A stretch of DNA of 64,000 nt from Exiguobacterium sp. Helios (lineage in GTDB: Bacteria > Bacillota > Bacilli > Exiguobacteriales > Exiguobacteriaceae), in NCBI RefSeq assembly GCF_014524545.1, contig NZ_CP053557.1:2815501-2879500 (forward strand), read 5' to 3'. Shown here piece after piece: positions 1 to 7,895 of the stretch. The first letter of the stretch is position 1, and each line of letters begins with the position of its first letter. A program made the position numbers and the translations under genes. The notes beneath the pieces are model-generated. The model ran no database searches. It was not told the origin of the DNA and saw only the letters and a list, made by a program, of their open reading frames with translations.

Positions 1-117
1 GTTAGCGGTTTTCATACACTTCGTGTAACTAAAGTATTTTTTTAAAAAAGAAGATAATTTCCTTTTTTTGTTTTATGATAAGAACATATTTTGCAAAAGG
101 AGGGAATGAGTTTTTTT

Positions 118-1371
118 ATGAAATCATTATTCAGGATTGGTTTGACGCTCGTCCTACTTATTACGTTATGTCTCCCGGCCGTTCCTGCCCAAGCAGCAAG
201 CTACCAGGTCATCGTCACGTCGACGATTGGAGCGAACATCCGGTCGAAGCCGAGTACAAGCTCATCTGCAACCATTACCCGTCGTGCTCCGTATAAAGCT
301 AAATTCACAGCGGTCTCCTATTCGAACGGTTGGTACAAAATCAAAGATGGAAGTGCCTATCGGTATCTGTCGAATCAAGTCGCTAAAAAGGTGACAACAA
401 GTTCCGTCAAGACATATAAAATCATCATTTACTCGACGGCCGGCGCAAACGTCCGCACGTCACCAAGTACAGCTTCCTCTAAAAATATCAAGCGGCATGC
501 TACATACAAGTCAAAGTTCAATGCCGTTTCCTATTCGAATGGCTGGTATAAGGTCAAAGGGAAAACGAACTACTATTATGTTTCGAACCAAGTCGCCAGA
601 AAGCTGACGACGAGCTCTCCTGCTCCAGCGAGCGGCAGTTATCCGGTTGCTTCGATGCGTTATTTCAAGCTTGGATCATCCGGTTATGAACTGACGAAAG
701 AAAGCTTTGCCCGCCGTTACCCTGCGAGTACGACAAAATTATTGACGGCCCTTGTCGCTTATGACGCGGCTGCAAAAAAGGGGACACTCGATCAGACATT
801 TACACTGACGTATTCGATGTTGTCTGTTCCTGCCGGCAGCAGCTCCGCTGGTTTCCGATCGGGTGACAAAGTCACGATGCGTCAACTGTTAAACGGGATG
901 CTGATCCGGTCAGGCAACGATGCCGCGAAAGCCATCGCGGTCCGTACGGGCGGTTCGGAGTCGAACTTCGTTTCCATGATGAACAGCCGAGCGAAAGCAA
1001 TCGGCATGTCGGCCAGTCATTTCATGAATCCACACGGCTTCTATCATCCAAGCCACTATACGACGGCGGCGGATATGCAGAAGCTTGCCAATACCTATGC
1101 CAAGTACAGTTATCTGATGACGGTCAGCGGACGTAAGTCGTTCCAGACGACCGTTAAAGGACCGTATGCCCGGACGTTGACGTGGTATCACACGAACACG
1201 TCACTTCCAGGTGATACGCGTGTCTATGCAAGCAAGACCGGTTACACTCCGGAATCTGCTTATACACGGGTCTTCTTCATTAAAAAAGGTTCAACACGTT
1301 ACGGTCTCGTCACGTTAAAAGGGACCCTTCCTCAAACAGAAACGACGTTACGTTCCGTCCTTAATCGTTAA
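118..1371 (+). CDS. D-alanyl-D-alanine carboxypeptidase with two SH3-like domains
   Basis: Secreted serine DD-peptidase of the S11 (DacA/DacF) family, which trims the terminal D-Ala of peptidoglycan stem peptides outside the membrane. A signal peptide covers residues 1-26 with an AQA cleavage motif. Two bacterial SH3-like wall-binding repeats (about 28-95 and 100-170, both containing SNGWYK) precede the catalytic domain. The three active-site motifs are visible: S204-T-T-K207, S265-G-N267 and K373-T-G375. There is no obvious C-terminal amphipathic anchor, so the SH3 repeats probably hold it at the wall. I chose the ATG at 118, which gives a clean signal peptide; an ATG at 106 is too close to the AAAGGAGGG ribosome binding site and an in-frame TTG lies upstream of that site. 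Monocistronic, ending in a hairpin terminator. Confidence 0.93.
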   Translation: MKSLFRIGLTLVLLITLCLPAVPAQAASYQVIVTSTIGANIRSKPSTSSSATITRRAPYKAKFTAVSYSNGWYKIKDGSAYRYLSNQVAKKVTTSSVKTYKIIIYSTAGANVRTSPSTASSKNIKRHATYKSKFNAVSYSNGWYKVKGKTNYYYVSNQVARKLTTSSPAPASGSYPVASMRYFKLGSSGYELTKESFARRYPASTTKLLTALVAYDAAAKKGTLDQTFTLTYSMLSVPAGSSSAGFRSGDKVTMRQLLNGMLIRSGNDAAKAIAVRTGGSESNFVSMMNSRAKAIGMSASHFMNPHGFYHPSHYTTAADMQKLANTYAKYSYLMTVSGRKSFQTTVKGPYARTLTWYHTNTSLPGDTRVYASKTGYTPESAYTRVFFIKKGSTRYGLVTLKGTLPQTETTLRSVLNR

Positions 1372-1375
1372 GAAC

Positions 1376-1424
1376 AGACTCTCGGATCCGCTTTCTTCGG
1401 AAAGTGGAATCGCGAGTCTTTTTT
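1376..1424 (+). terminator. Rho-independent terminator after the carboxypeptidase gene
   Basis: The arms AGACTC and GAGTCT enclose further pairing (GGATCC region, CTTTC/GAAAG) and are followed by a TTTTTT run. Confidence 0.75.
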
Positions 1425-1449
1425 GTTGATTTTCTCTTAAAAATTTCAC

Positions 1450-1501
1450 TTGCAATGGAAGAGAATTCATCATATGGTGGAGATAACAATCAGACGTCTG
1501 A
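1450..1501 (+). promoter_or_regulatory. Promoter with a palindromic operator-like site upstream of the AmiS/UreI gene
   Basis: A -35 TTGCAA (1450-1455), a 17-base spacer and a -10 TATGGT (1473-1478) can be read. Just after the predicted start point lies a perfect 12-base palindrome TCAGACGTCTGA (1490-1501), partly repeated as GACGTC directly after it. Its position between the start point and the ribosome binding site would suit repressor binding. No regulator is identified. Confidence 0.45.
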
Positions 1502-1522
1502 CGTCTTAATGGAGGAATTCAC

Positions 1523-2134
1523 GTGGGAAATGTAAGTTTGTTATTCGGAGGCGTCGCCCTCTTTTTAAATAGTCTGTCGCTGTTCGGTAAAGTCGATTTG
1601 AAGAGTGCAGGCCTGTTCAGTCTGTTGACCGGATTACTGCAGACGTTCATCGCGACCTGGCTCGTCATCGGGGCAGCCGGAGATCCGGCATTGACGTTCG
1701 GCTATGCGAGCATCTATTTATTTGCGTTTACGTACCTCTATGTCGGCATCACCTTTTTATTTGGTCTTGATGGGAGCGGCGTCGGCTGGTTCTCGCTGTT
1801 TGTCGCCATCTCCGCGCTGTTTTATGCAGGGGTCAGCTTTAGTACCGGCGATTTCATGGGTGGTGCGACGTGGTTATTTTGGGTCATCCTGTGGGGATTA
1901 TTTTTCCTCGGGATGGGATTAAACATCAGCATCGATGCTCTGACGGCACGGGTTGCGATTGTCCTCAGCTGGCTGACGCTAATCGTTCCGGCTCTCGTCG
2001 GACTGCGGTTCGGGACGAACGGTGCCAGCTACCAGCTCATCTGGAGTGCAGCCGCTATCATGACGGTCTTGTATTTCATCTATGCGGCCGTTAAGTTCCT
2101 TCCTGTCCGGACGATTGTCCGTTCGAAAAACTAA
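1523..2134 (+). CDS. AmiS/UreI family channel protein
   Basis: Integral membrane protein of 203 residues with six to seven hydrophobic spans, typical in size and pattern for the AmiS/UreI family. Known members are the proton-gated urea channel UreI of Helicobacter and the amide transporter AmiS, so the likely role is passage of urea or a short-chain amide. The start is GTG, placed seven bases after GGAGG. No urease or amidase gene lies next to it, so the substrate cannot be inferred from neighbours. It is flanked by its own promoter and by a bidirectional terminator shared with the convergent LCP gene. Confidence 0.8.
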   Translation: MGNVSLLFGGVALFLNSLSLFGKVDLKSAGLFSLLTGLLQTFIATWLVIGAAGDPALTFGYASIYLFAFTYLYVGITFLFGLDGSGVGWFSLFVAISALFYAGVSFSTGDFMGGATWLFWVILWGLFFLGMGLNISIDALTARVAIVLSWLTLIVPALVGLRFGTNGASYQLIWSAAAIMTVLYFIYAAVKFLPVRTIVRSKN

Positions 2135-2176
2135 AAACAACCATCCATCCTGGCTTCAACGTCGGGCATGAATATG

Positions 2177-2213
2177 AAAAAGGGCGGCGGATTTTAATCT
2201 GCCGCCCTTTTTC
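2177..2213. terminator. Bidirectional terminator
   Basis: A GC-rich stem (GGGCGGC.GAT with ATC.GCCGCCC) is flanked by an A-run and a T-run. It lies between convergent genes and can serve both. Confidence 0.85.
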
Positions 2214-2227
2214 GAGGACTATAACCA

Positions 2228-3154
2228 TCATTTCAGTTCCTTTTGCAACTCGGTCCGGACCTGCTTCAGCGAAGCGGCTGTCGGATGCCAGTAATAGATC
2301 TGATCCGACTCAATGCCGCCGCTTCCTTCAAGCGACAACGTCTCGACTTGTTTCAAACTGTCCCGGTAATCGGTCGCAAGCTTCCGGACGACCGGGAACG
2401 GGATATCCGTTTTGACATTTTTACCGAGTGCCGTCAACACATCGTTAAAACGCGTCAAGGAAAAATCAGCCGTCAGTTTATCTGCGGCGGCCTGAACGAC
2501 CTGCCGTTGCCGGATTTGCCGTCCAAAGTCCCCCCGCGGATCATCGTGACGCATCCGGGCATACGCAAGAGCTTCCTTTCCGTTCAGTGACACTGGACCT
2601 TTCGGGAACTGCATCTCATAATAGGAAAAATTAATATCATTTTCAACGGTCACTCCATCAACGGCATCGACTAAATCGGTGAACCCCTTGAGATTGATTT
2701 CGGCGAAGTAGTCGATTCGCAGATCGAGTAGATGCTCGACCGTATCCCGTGCCATTTCCGGACCTCCGAAAGCATAGGCATGATTGATTTTATCGTTCGA
2801 ACCGACACCGATGATTTCCGTCTTCAAGTCGCGGGGGATGCTGAGCATCTTGCTTTCGCCGGTTGCCGGATTAACCGTGACGACGATGATCGTATCGCTC
2901 CGTCCTGCTTCGTCTCCCCTTTGATCCACACCAAGCAATAAAAACGACAACGCCTTTTGTTGATTTGCCGGTTTGCTCTTCGAGGCTTTTGCCGGTTGAG
3001 ATTGAGTCGTCGCCTCGACATGTGTCGAATCGGCCACCTCCGCCTGCTTGCTCGTCGGATGATCTGCCTGCTGGATGTACCCACCTGATCCGAAAAAAAC
3101 GAGTAACCCGATACCAACCACTGTTATGATCAGCCACGTCCATTTTTTCATCAT
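2228..3154 (-). CDS. LytR-CpsA-Psr (LCP) family cell-wall polymer ligase
   Basis: Type II membrane protein of 308 residues. An N-terminal membrane anchor (about 5-25) is followed by a polar linker rich in Ser/Lys/Gln and the LCP catalytic domain (about 68-225). Family motifs seen: LLLGVDQR, RSDTIIVV, SIPRDL, KINHAYAFGG and the arginine-rich GDFGRQIRQRQ. LCP enzymes transfer undecaprenyl-linked wall teichoic acid or capsular polymer to peptidoglycan outside the membrane. Lying directly downstream of the first polysaccharide cluster on the same strand, it is a good candidate for attaching that polymer, although it may equally act on teichoic acid. Ribosome binding site AAGGGG precedes two adjacent ATG codons. 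Confidence 0.9.
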   Translation of the reverse strand: MMKKWTWLIITVVGIGLLVFFGSGGYIQQADHPTSKQAEVADSTHVEATTQSQPAKASKSKPANQQKALSFLLLGVDQRGDEAGRSDTIIVVTVNPATGESKMLSIPRDLKTEIIGVGSNDKINHAYAFGGPEMARDTVEHLLDLRIDYFAEINLKGFTDLVDAVDGVTVENDINFSYYEMQFPKGPVSLNGKEALAYARMRHDDPRGDFGRQIRQRQVVQAAADKLTADFSLTRFNDVLTALGKNVKTDIPFPVVRKLATDYRDSLKQVETLSLEGSGGIESDQIYYWHPTAASLKQVRTELQKELK

Positions 3155-3185
3155 GATATCCCCTTTTCCTTCGGATCAAGTCGAT

Positions 3186-3926
3186 TTACGATTGCTGGTC
3201 GGAGACGATCATCACCGCATTGCTCCAACTGCCGAACAAGGCCGTGATGACACCGATGCTCGGCGCCTCCCGTCCCTCACTGAAGCGTTGATAGTGTGCA
3301 ATCGTCAAACCATCCATTTCAACCGATGCCTCCCGTAAAATGCGTAACACTTCCTCTTCCGTCCAGCGTTTGCGTGGTTGTTCAATCCCGATGATTTCCA
3401 GAGCATTACTCCACGATCCGTACCGTCTCGCAATCGTTGCCACCGTCGGCCGGTTTTTTCCGGCTGCCCATTTCGTATACGTCTGGCTCGTTAGGACGGA
3501 TAACGTCTCTTGTGCTTCGAGTAACGATTCGATGATCCGGCGCTCCATCTCCTGCACCCGTTCTTTTAAAATTTCTGCTTCCGATAATGCCTGCTGCCAC
3601 GAGTTGAATTGATGGACGATATCGGTCAAGCTCGGCGCCTGATGTTGCTGAGCCCATTCACGATACGTCGCACTCGTGAAGGGTTCCAGTTCTTCCTTCG
3701 CGGCTCGTAAGGCCTCGACGATATCCGACTTGGTAAAGGCTACCCGGACATGGCCGATGCCGGCCCGTTCGAGAGCGATTTGCCATGATCCGAATAAAAT
3801 CAGGATTTCCGCGACGCTTGGATACTGGGTATTCAGTTGCCAACGAAAGTAGGTATTTGCCGTCAGTTCATTTTTCCCGTTCGCAGCGAGACGGAGTGCT
3901 TCAATCGCTTCCTCCAAATCGCTCAT
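3186..3926 (-). CDS. Protein of four homing-endonuclease-associated repeats (copy A)
   Basis: The 246 residues consist almost entirely of four copies of a roughly 55-residue unit whose core reads (L/F)T..TY..W.....PS...I...FGSW..AL..A. This matches my recollection of the Pfam homing endonuclease associated repeat (PF18780), thought to be a small helical DNA-binding module. No HNH, LAGLIDADG or GIY-YIG nuclease domain is present, so it may be a pure DNA-binding protein. The ATG at 3926 is preceded by GGGAGGG; a start at 3953 would overlap the upstream aminotransferase gene but has no ribosome binding site. It is the last gene of the exopolysaccharide operon. A paralogue lies at 18.4-19.1 kb, at the other edge of the cluster. 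Function unknown; a regulatory role is only an inference. Confidence 0.7.
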   Translation of the reverse strand: MSDLEEAIEALRLAANGKNELTANTYFRWQLNTQYPSVAEILILFGSWQIALERAGIGHVRVAFTKSDIVEALRAAKEELEPFTSATYREWAQQHQAPSLTDIVHQFNSWQQALSEAEILKERVQEMERRIIESLLEAQETLSVLTSQTYTKWAAGKNRPTVATIARRYGSWSNALEIIGIEQPRKRWTEEEVLRILREASVEMDGLTIAHYQRFSEGREAPSIGVITALFGSWSNAVMIVSDQQS

Positions 3927-3949
3927 CACGATGTCTCCCTCCCACACAT

Positions 3950-5104
3950 TCATAACTGAACATTTCGTCGAACATCTTCAACGAGTCCCTGGCGAACAAA
4001 ACGAATGACGAGTGCCTGATCCGTAAAACTCATTTGCGAAGCGGACGGTAAACAGATTCCTTCCTCGAACAGACGGCGGCTGACATCCTCCTCATTCGCC
4101 GTGATATACGGAACATCCCGGTAGACGGGTTGCAGATGCATCGGTTTCCAGGCCGGACGCGCCTCGATATTTTTTTGCTGCAACTGCCGAATCAACATAT
4201 CCCGTTGTTCCATGCCGCCCGGTAACGTCAGTGCCGTCAGCCAGCGGTTTGCACGGCTTCCTTCAATCTCCTGTTGATAATGCGAGGTATCGACCGTCTC
4301 GAACGCCCGGACGTATCGATTAAAAATCGTCCGCCGTGCCTCGACGCGCTCTTCGATCACTTCCAGCTGTCCGCGTCCGATGCCGGCAGAGACGTTACTC
4401 ATCCGGTAGTTAAAGCCGACTTCCGTGTGTTCATAATGTAAGACGGGCTGACGGGCTTGAGTCGCGAGATAAAAGGCCCGCTCAATCAATCTGGTGTCAT
4501 TTGAGACCAGCATGCCGCCACCCGACGTCGTGATGATTTTATTACCGTTAAACGAATAGATGCCGAACGTTCCGAACGTGCCCGTCATCCGGCCGTTGAC
4601 CGTTGATCCGAGAGATTCTGCCGCGTCCTCGATCAACGGCACATCATACTCCTCACAGATGGCGGCGATCTCCTCGATCTTCGCAACGACCCCGTACAGA
4701 TGGACGACGATGACGGCTTTCGGCAGGCGTCCCCGGGTCGCGGCTTGAATCATCGCCCGGCGCAGTGCCGCCGGTGACATGTTCCACGTTTCCGGTTCGG
4801 AATCGATCAGAACCGGTCTTGCGCCGACATAGCGGATCGGATTCGTCGAGGCGACAAAGGTTAACGACTGGCAAAAGACATCATCCCCTTCCGTGACGTC
4901 GAGCGTCGCCAAGGCTAAATGGATGGCTGCGGTCCCGCTGCTTGTTGCGAGTGTCGCTGCTGCACCGCTGTACGTTTTCATTGCCGCCTCGAATGCTTCG
5001 ACATTTGGTCCGAGCGGCGCGACCCAGTTCGTTTCCAAAGCTTCCGTAACATAACGTATTTCCTGACCACTGAGATGCGGGATTGATAACGGGATGTGTT
5101 TCAT
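3950..5104 (-). CDS. DegT/DnrJ/EryC1/StrS family sugar aminotransferase
   Basis: PLP-dependent aminotransferase of 384 residues that converts a nucleotide-linked 4-keto (or 3-keto) sugar to an amino sugar, as EpsN/PglE-type enzymes do in exopolysaccharide clusters. The conserved SSGTAAIHLAL segment, the cofactor-binding EDAAES (159-164) and the Schiff-base lysine K189 in SFNGNK are all present. The CapD-type 4,6-dehydratase at the head of the same operon can supply the UDP-4-keto-6-deoxy sugar. Its ATG overlaps the stop of the FemAB/GNAT-like gene upstream (ATGA-type overlap). Ribosome binding site GGGAGGAG. Confidence 0.9.
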   Translation of the reverse strand: MKHIPLSIPHLSGQEIRYVTEALETNWVAPLGPNVEAFEAAMKTYSGAAATLATSSGTAAIHLALATLDVTEGDDVFCQSLTFVASTNPIRYVGARPVLIDSEPETWNMSPAALRRAMIQAATRGRLPKAVIVVHLYGVVAKIEEIAAICEEYDVPLIEDAAESLGSTVNGRMTGTFGTFGIYSFNGNKIITTSGGGMLVSNDTRLIERAFYLATQARQPVLHYEHTEVGFNYRMSNVSAGIGRGQLEVIEERVEARRTIFNRYVRAFETVDTSHYQQEIEGSRANRWLTALTLPGGMEQRDMLIRQLQQKNIEARPAWKPMHLQPVYRDVPYITANEEDVSRRLFEEGICLPSASQMSFTDQALVIRFVRQGLVEDVRRNVQL

Positions 5105-6168
5105 AATGACTGCTCCTCCCTTGGTGACAGTTGGCGGACAGGTGTCCGGTATGCCGGAAACCAGTCTTGCGACGACGGGATGTGGTGTGTGAGATGCTGT
5201 TCGGATAATTGCCGGTACAGTAAAGGATGGAGCACTGATGTCCCGAGCGTATACGATGTCTGGCGATGGCTGAAGGAACGTTTATAGGCGAGCAGGCTGT
5301 CGTTCTCGTTCCGCGTCGTTCCTCCTCCAAGATGAAGGGCCGTTTTTCCGAGTGCCTTGGCACGGCGGATCATTTCAGCGAACAGAAGATGATTCGGACG
5401 GGCTGCCAGTTCCGCCGGATCGGATGCACCGAGATGATAATGTGCAAACTGTTGACCGTAGAGAACGATACAACCGGCAATGATCTTTCCTTCTCGCTCA
5501 GCGACCAATAATTCGGCCGGCAGTCGCCCATCCTGAAACTGGTGAAAGTAATGGTCGGTGAAGTAATAACGGGCATCGGCCTGGTGTTTGTCCATCGTCA
5601 GCCGGTAAAGCCGGATGAAACGGTCATATTCGTCCTGTCCCGCGACCCGGACCGTCACGTCTTCCCGAATGGCTTTTTTGATGTTCCGCCGTGTCATCGA
5701 AGAGAACCGACTTTCAATCGTCTCAAACGAATCGGTCAGATCGACCGTCACCGTCTGTTGCAGAACTGTCGTCGTCTCACACCAAACCTGTCCAAGTTCC
5801 TGATTTTCAAGGAGCGGATGAAAACGAATCGTTTCGCTGACAATCCGTTCCGCGTGACAATAATCGAGAAAGTGGCGGCGGATATCCTCGACTTGATCGC
5901 TCGACCAGCGTCCGACGAAGACCGGTCCGCCGTATCCGTATGGAGTCGTTAAGTCTTGAAACGGTGTGCCGGTTATTTTACGTTTCAAGTACGGATAAAT
6001 CAGCACACCGGACTCGGAAGGATGAATGTACATCTCGGGTACCGCTTCCGGTTCTTGCGCCAGTTCAAAGTAAGCGTATTCATAATAACAATCAAGTCCA
6101 TATCGGGCGACAAGGGCATCCCATTCCAAGGGATCGTGAATCAGACGTTCATTGCTTAGCGACATCAT
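5101..6168 (-). CDS. FemAB-like / GNAT (Acetyltransf_6) N-acyltransferase
   Basis: Cytoplasmic acyltransferase of about 355 residues with the FemAB/Acetyltransf_6 architecture: an N-terminal half beginning around YYEYAYFELA, a middle segment SSMTRRNIKKA, and a C-terminal GNAT-like core (AGCIVLYGQ, HYHLGASD, LHLGGG). Enzymes of this type transfer amino acids or acyl groups to amino sugars or lipid-linked wall precursors. Its overlap with the aminotransferase gene suggests it acylates the amino group which that enzyme creates. The likely start is ATG 6168 (another ATG follows directly) after GGGGGTG, inside the end of the sugar transferase gene. The substrate is not determined by the sequence. 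Confidence 0.75.
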   Translation of the reverse strand: MMSLSNERLIHDPLEWDALVARYGLDCYYEYAYFELAQEPEAVPEMYIHPSESGVLIYPYLKRKITGTPFQDLTTPYGYGGPVFVGRWSSDQVEDIRRHFLDYCHAERIVSETIRFHPLLENQELGQVWCETTTVLQQTVTVDLTDSFETIESRFSSMTRRNIKKAIREDVTVRVAGQDEYDRFIRLYRLTMDKHQADARYYFTDHYFHQFQDGRLPAELLVAEREGKIIAGCIVLYGQQFAHYHLGASDPAELAARPNHLLFAEMIRRAKALGKTALHLGGGTTRNENDSLLAYKRSFSHRQTSYTLGTSVLHPLLYRQLSEQHLTHHIPSSQDWFPAYRTPVRQLSPREEQSL

Positions 6169-6769
6169 GATGGACACCCCCATCGAGTCCCTTGAACTCA
6201 CCCATCCCCGTCTGGTGGTCGGTCGAATTCCCTTCTGAAGAAATGACAATCTTGACGGTCTTCCAAAGAATATATAAATCGAGTCGGAACGTATGGTGTG
6301 TTGCATACCATTGATCCTGTTCCAACCGTTCCTGCCAGGTCGTCGCGTTTCGCCCGTGGATTTGCGCCCATCCGGTCAAGCCCGGCAGGACGTCATGCCG
6401 TGTCATCTGTTCTTTTGAGTAATGGTTCAAATAGCTGACGAGCAGCGGACGGGGTCCGACGAAACTCATCTGTCCCCGCAGGATGTTAAAGAACTGGGGG
6501 ATCTCGTCGAGACTCAGGCGCCGGATCCATTCGACCGATTTTGGAATCCGGTCGGCATCCGGTAACAGCTTGCCGTCCGCATCGGTTTCGTTCGACATCG
6601 TCCGGAACTTATAAATCTTGAACAGTTCTCCTTTGTACCCCGGACGGACTTGATTAAAGAAAATCGGTCGTCCGAGCTTCGTATAGACGAATACGGCGAC
6701 GAAGGCATAGACCGGCAACAGGACGAGGATAGCGAGTAGACTGACAGTGAAATCGAATGTCCGTTTCAT
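6149..6769 (-). CDS. Initiating sugar transferase (undecaprenyl-phosphate glycosyl-1-phosphate transferase)
   Basis: Bacterial sugar transferase (WbaP/PglC fold, like Bacillus EpsL), 206 residues. One N-terminal membrane segment is followed by the conserved cytoplasmic catalytic domain: FNQVRPGYKG, KFRTM, SLDEIPQ(F)FNI, MSFVGPRP and LPGLTGWAQI(H)GRN. It transfers a sugar-1-phosphate from a UDP-sugar to undecaprenyl phosphate, starting the repeat unit at the inner membrane face. ATG 6769 has an ideal AAGGAGG site. The C-terminus carries a short extension beyond the usual end, read through the start region of the next gene. Confidence 0.92.
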   Translation of the reverse strand: MKRTFDFTVSLLAILVLLPVYAFVAVFVYTKLGRPIFFNQVRPGYKGELFKIYKFRTMSNETDADGKLLPDADRIPKSVEWIRRLSLDEIPQFFNILRGQMSFVGPRPLLVSYLNHYSKEQMTRHDVLPGLTGWAQIHGRNATTWQERLEQDQWYATHHTFRLDLYILWKTVKIVISSEGNSTDHQTGMGEFKGLDGGVHHDVAKQ

Positions 6770-6785
6770 GATAACGTCCTCCTTC

Positions 6786-7895
6786 TCATAAGTTCGAAAA
6801 GAGATTGAGTTGCCGCTTGATGACATCTGCTTCGTTAAAGTGTTTCATCGCCCGTTCGAATCCGGCCCGTCCCATTTCAGACGCGACGTCCGGCTGTTCG
6901 ACCAGATTCAGCATCCGCCGGGCCAGTTGTGTTTCATCCTGTACCTCGACCAGATAACCGGTTTTGCCGTCGACTACTTCTTCCCGACAGCCGCGGATGT
7001 TTGTCGCAATGACCGGTTTCGCCGTCGCCATCGCTTCGATGATTGAGCGGGGAACACCTTCGCGGTGCGACGGTAACACGAACGCATCGACTTGATGCAA
7101 CAGTTCCGGTACATCTTCGACGAAACCGAGATAATCGATGTTCGGGATTTCCCGGATCCGTTTCCTGAACGTATGTTTCGTCGTCTGATCGCGTTCGCTT
7201 TCCATCATCTCACCGGCAATCATCAACCGGACGTCCGATTGGACCGCGACAACCTGTTCGAAAGCGTTCAACAGTTCGAGAATTCCTTTTTCTTCGACGA
7301 TCCGCCCGATGAATAAAAACGTGAACGGTCCGGTCGTTTGGCGGGGACGTGGATAAAACCGGGTTAAATCAATCCCGTTCCCGAGGTGCATCAGGCGGGT
7401 CGTATTTTTGAACCGTTTCCGGTTCGCCAGTTCGTAGTCTTCCTGACTTTGGAGCAACAGATAATCGGTCGCGAACCGTGCCAGCCATTTCTCGACGGAA
7501 TACGTCAGCTGGTAGGTGACACGTCCCATCTTTTCGTGAAAATAAAAACCGTGTGCCGTATAGACGATATGTTTCGTGCCGGCCCGCTTCGCCGCGACCC
7601 GGCCAAGGGCTGCCGCGACCGGCGTGTGCACATGCACGGCGTCATATTGTTCGGTCTTTAAAATCTGGACGATTGAACGAATCGTCTTCCAGTTACTCGT
7701 CCAGTCGATTTTCCGTTCGATTGGAATGTCGTGCATCGTAAATCCTTGCGCCGCGAGTTTCGATGCTGCCCCGGTGTCGGCACAGGCAATGCCGACTTCA
7801 TGTCCGGCATTTTGCAAGGCTAACAGCAACGGTTGTAACATCGTCTCGGCCGTCGTATCGAGGGCGCAGACCTGAAGAATTTTTAAAGTCGCCAT
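6786..7895 (-). CDS. Glycosyltransferase family 4 (EpsD-like)
   Basis: GT-B retaining glycosyltransferase of 369 residues that adds a sugar to the growing lipid-linked repeat unit. The N-terminal Rossmann half contains the AVHVHTPVAA and YTAHGFYFH segments characteristic of EpsD-type enzymes. The C-terminal half has FLFIGRIVEEKGI and the acidic EX7E region around PSHREGVPRSIIEAMA. Its start overlaps the end of the nucleotide-sugar dehydrogenase gene by 13 bases, so the two are co-translated. Donor and acceptor sugars cannot be read from sequence. Confidence 0.9.
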   Translation of the reverse strand: MATLKILQVCALDTTAETMLQPLLLALQNAGHEVGIACADTGAASKLAAQGFTMHDIPIERKIDWTSNWKTIRSIVQILKTEQYDAVHVHTPVAAALGRVAAKRAGTKHIVYTAHGFYFHEKMGRVTYQLTYSVEKWLARFATDYLLLQSQEDYELANRKRFKNTTRLMHLGNGIDLTRFYPRPRQTTGPFTFLFIGRIVEEKGILELLNAFEQVVAVQSDVRLMIAGEMMESERDQTTKHTFRKRIREIPNIDYLGFVEDVPELLHQVDAFVLPSHREGVPRSIIEAMATAKPVIATNIRGCREEVVDGKTGYLVEVQDETQLARRMLNLVEQPDVASEMGRAGFERAMKHFNEADVIKRQLNLFSNL

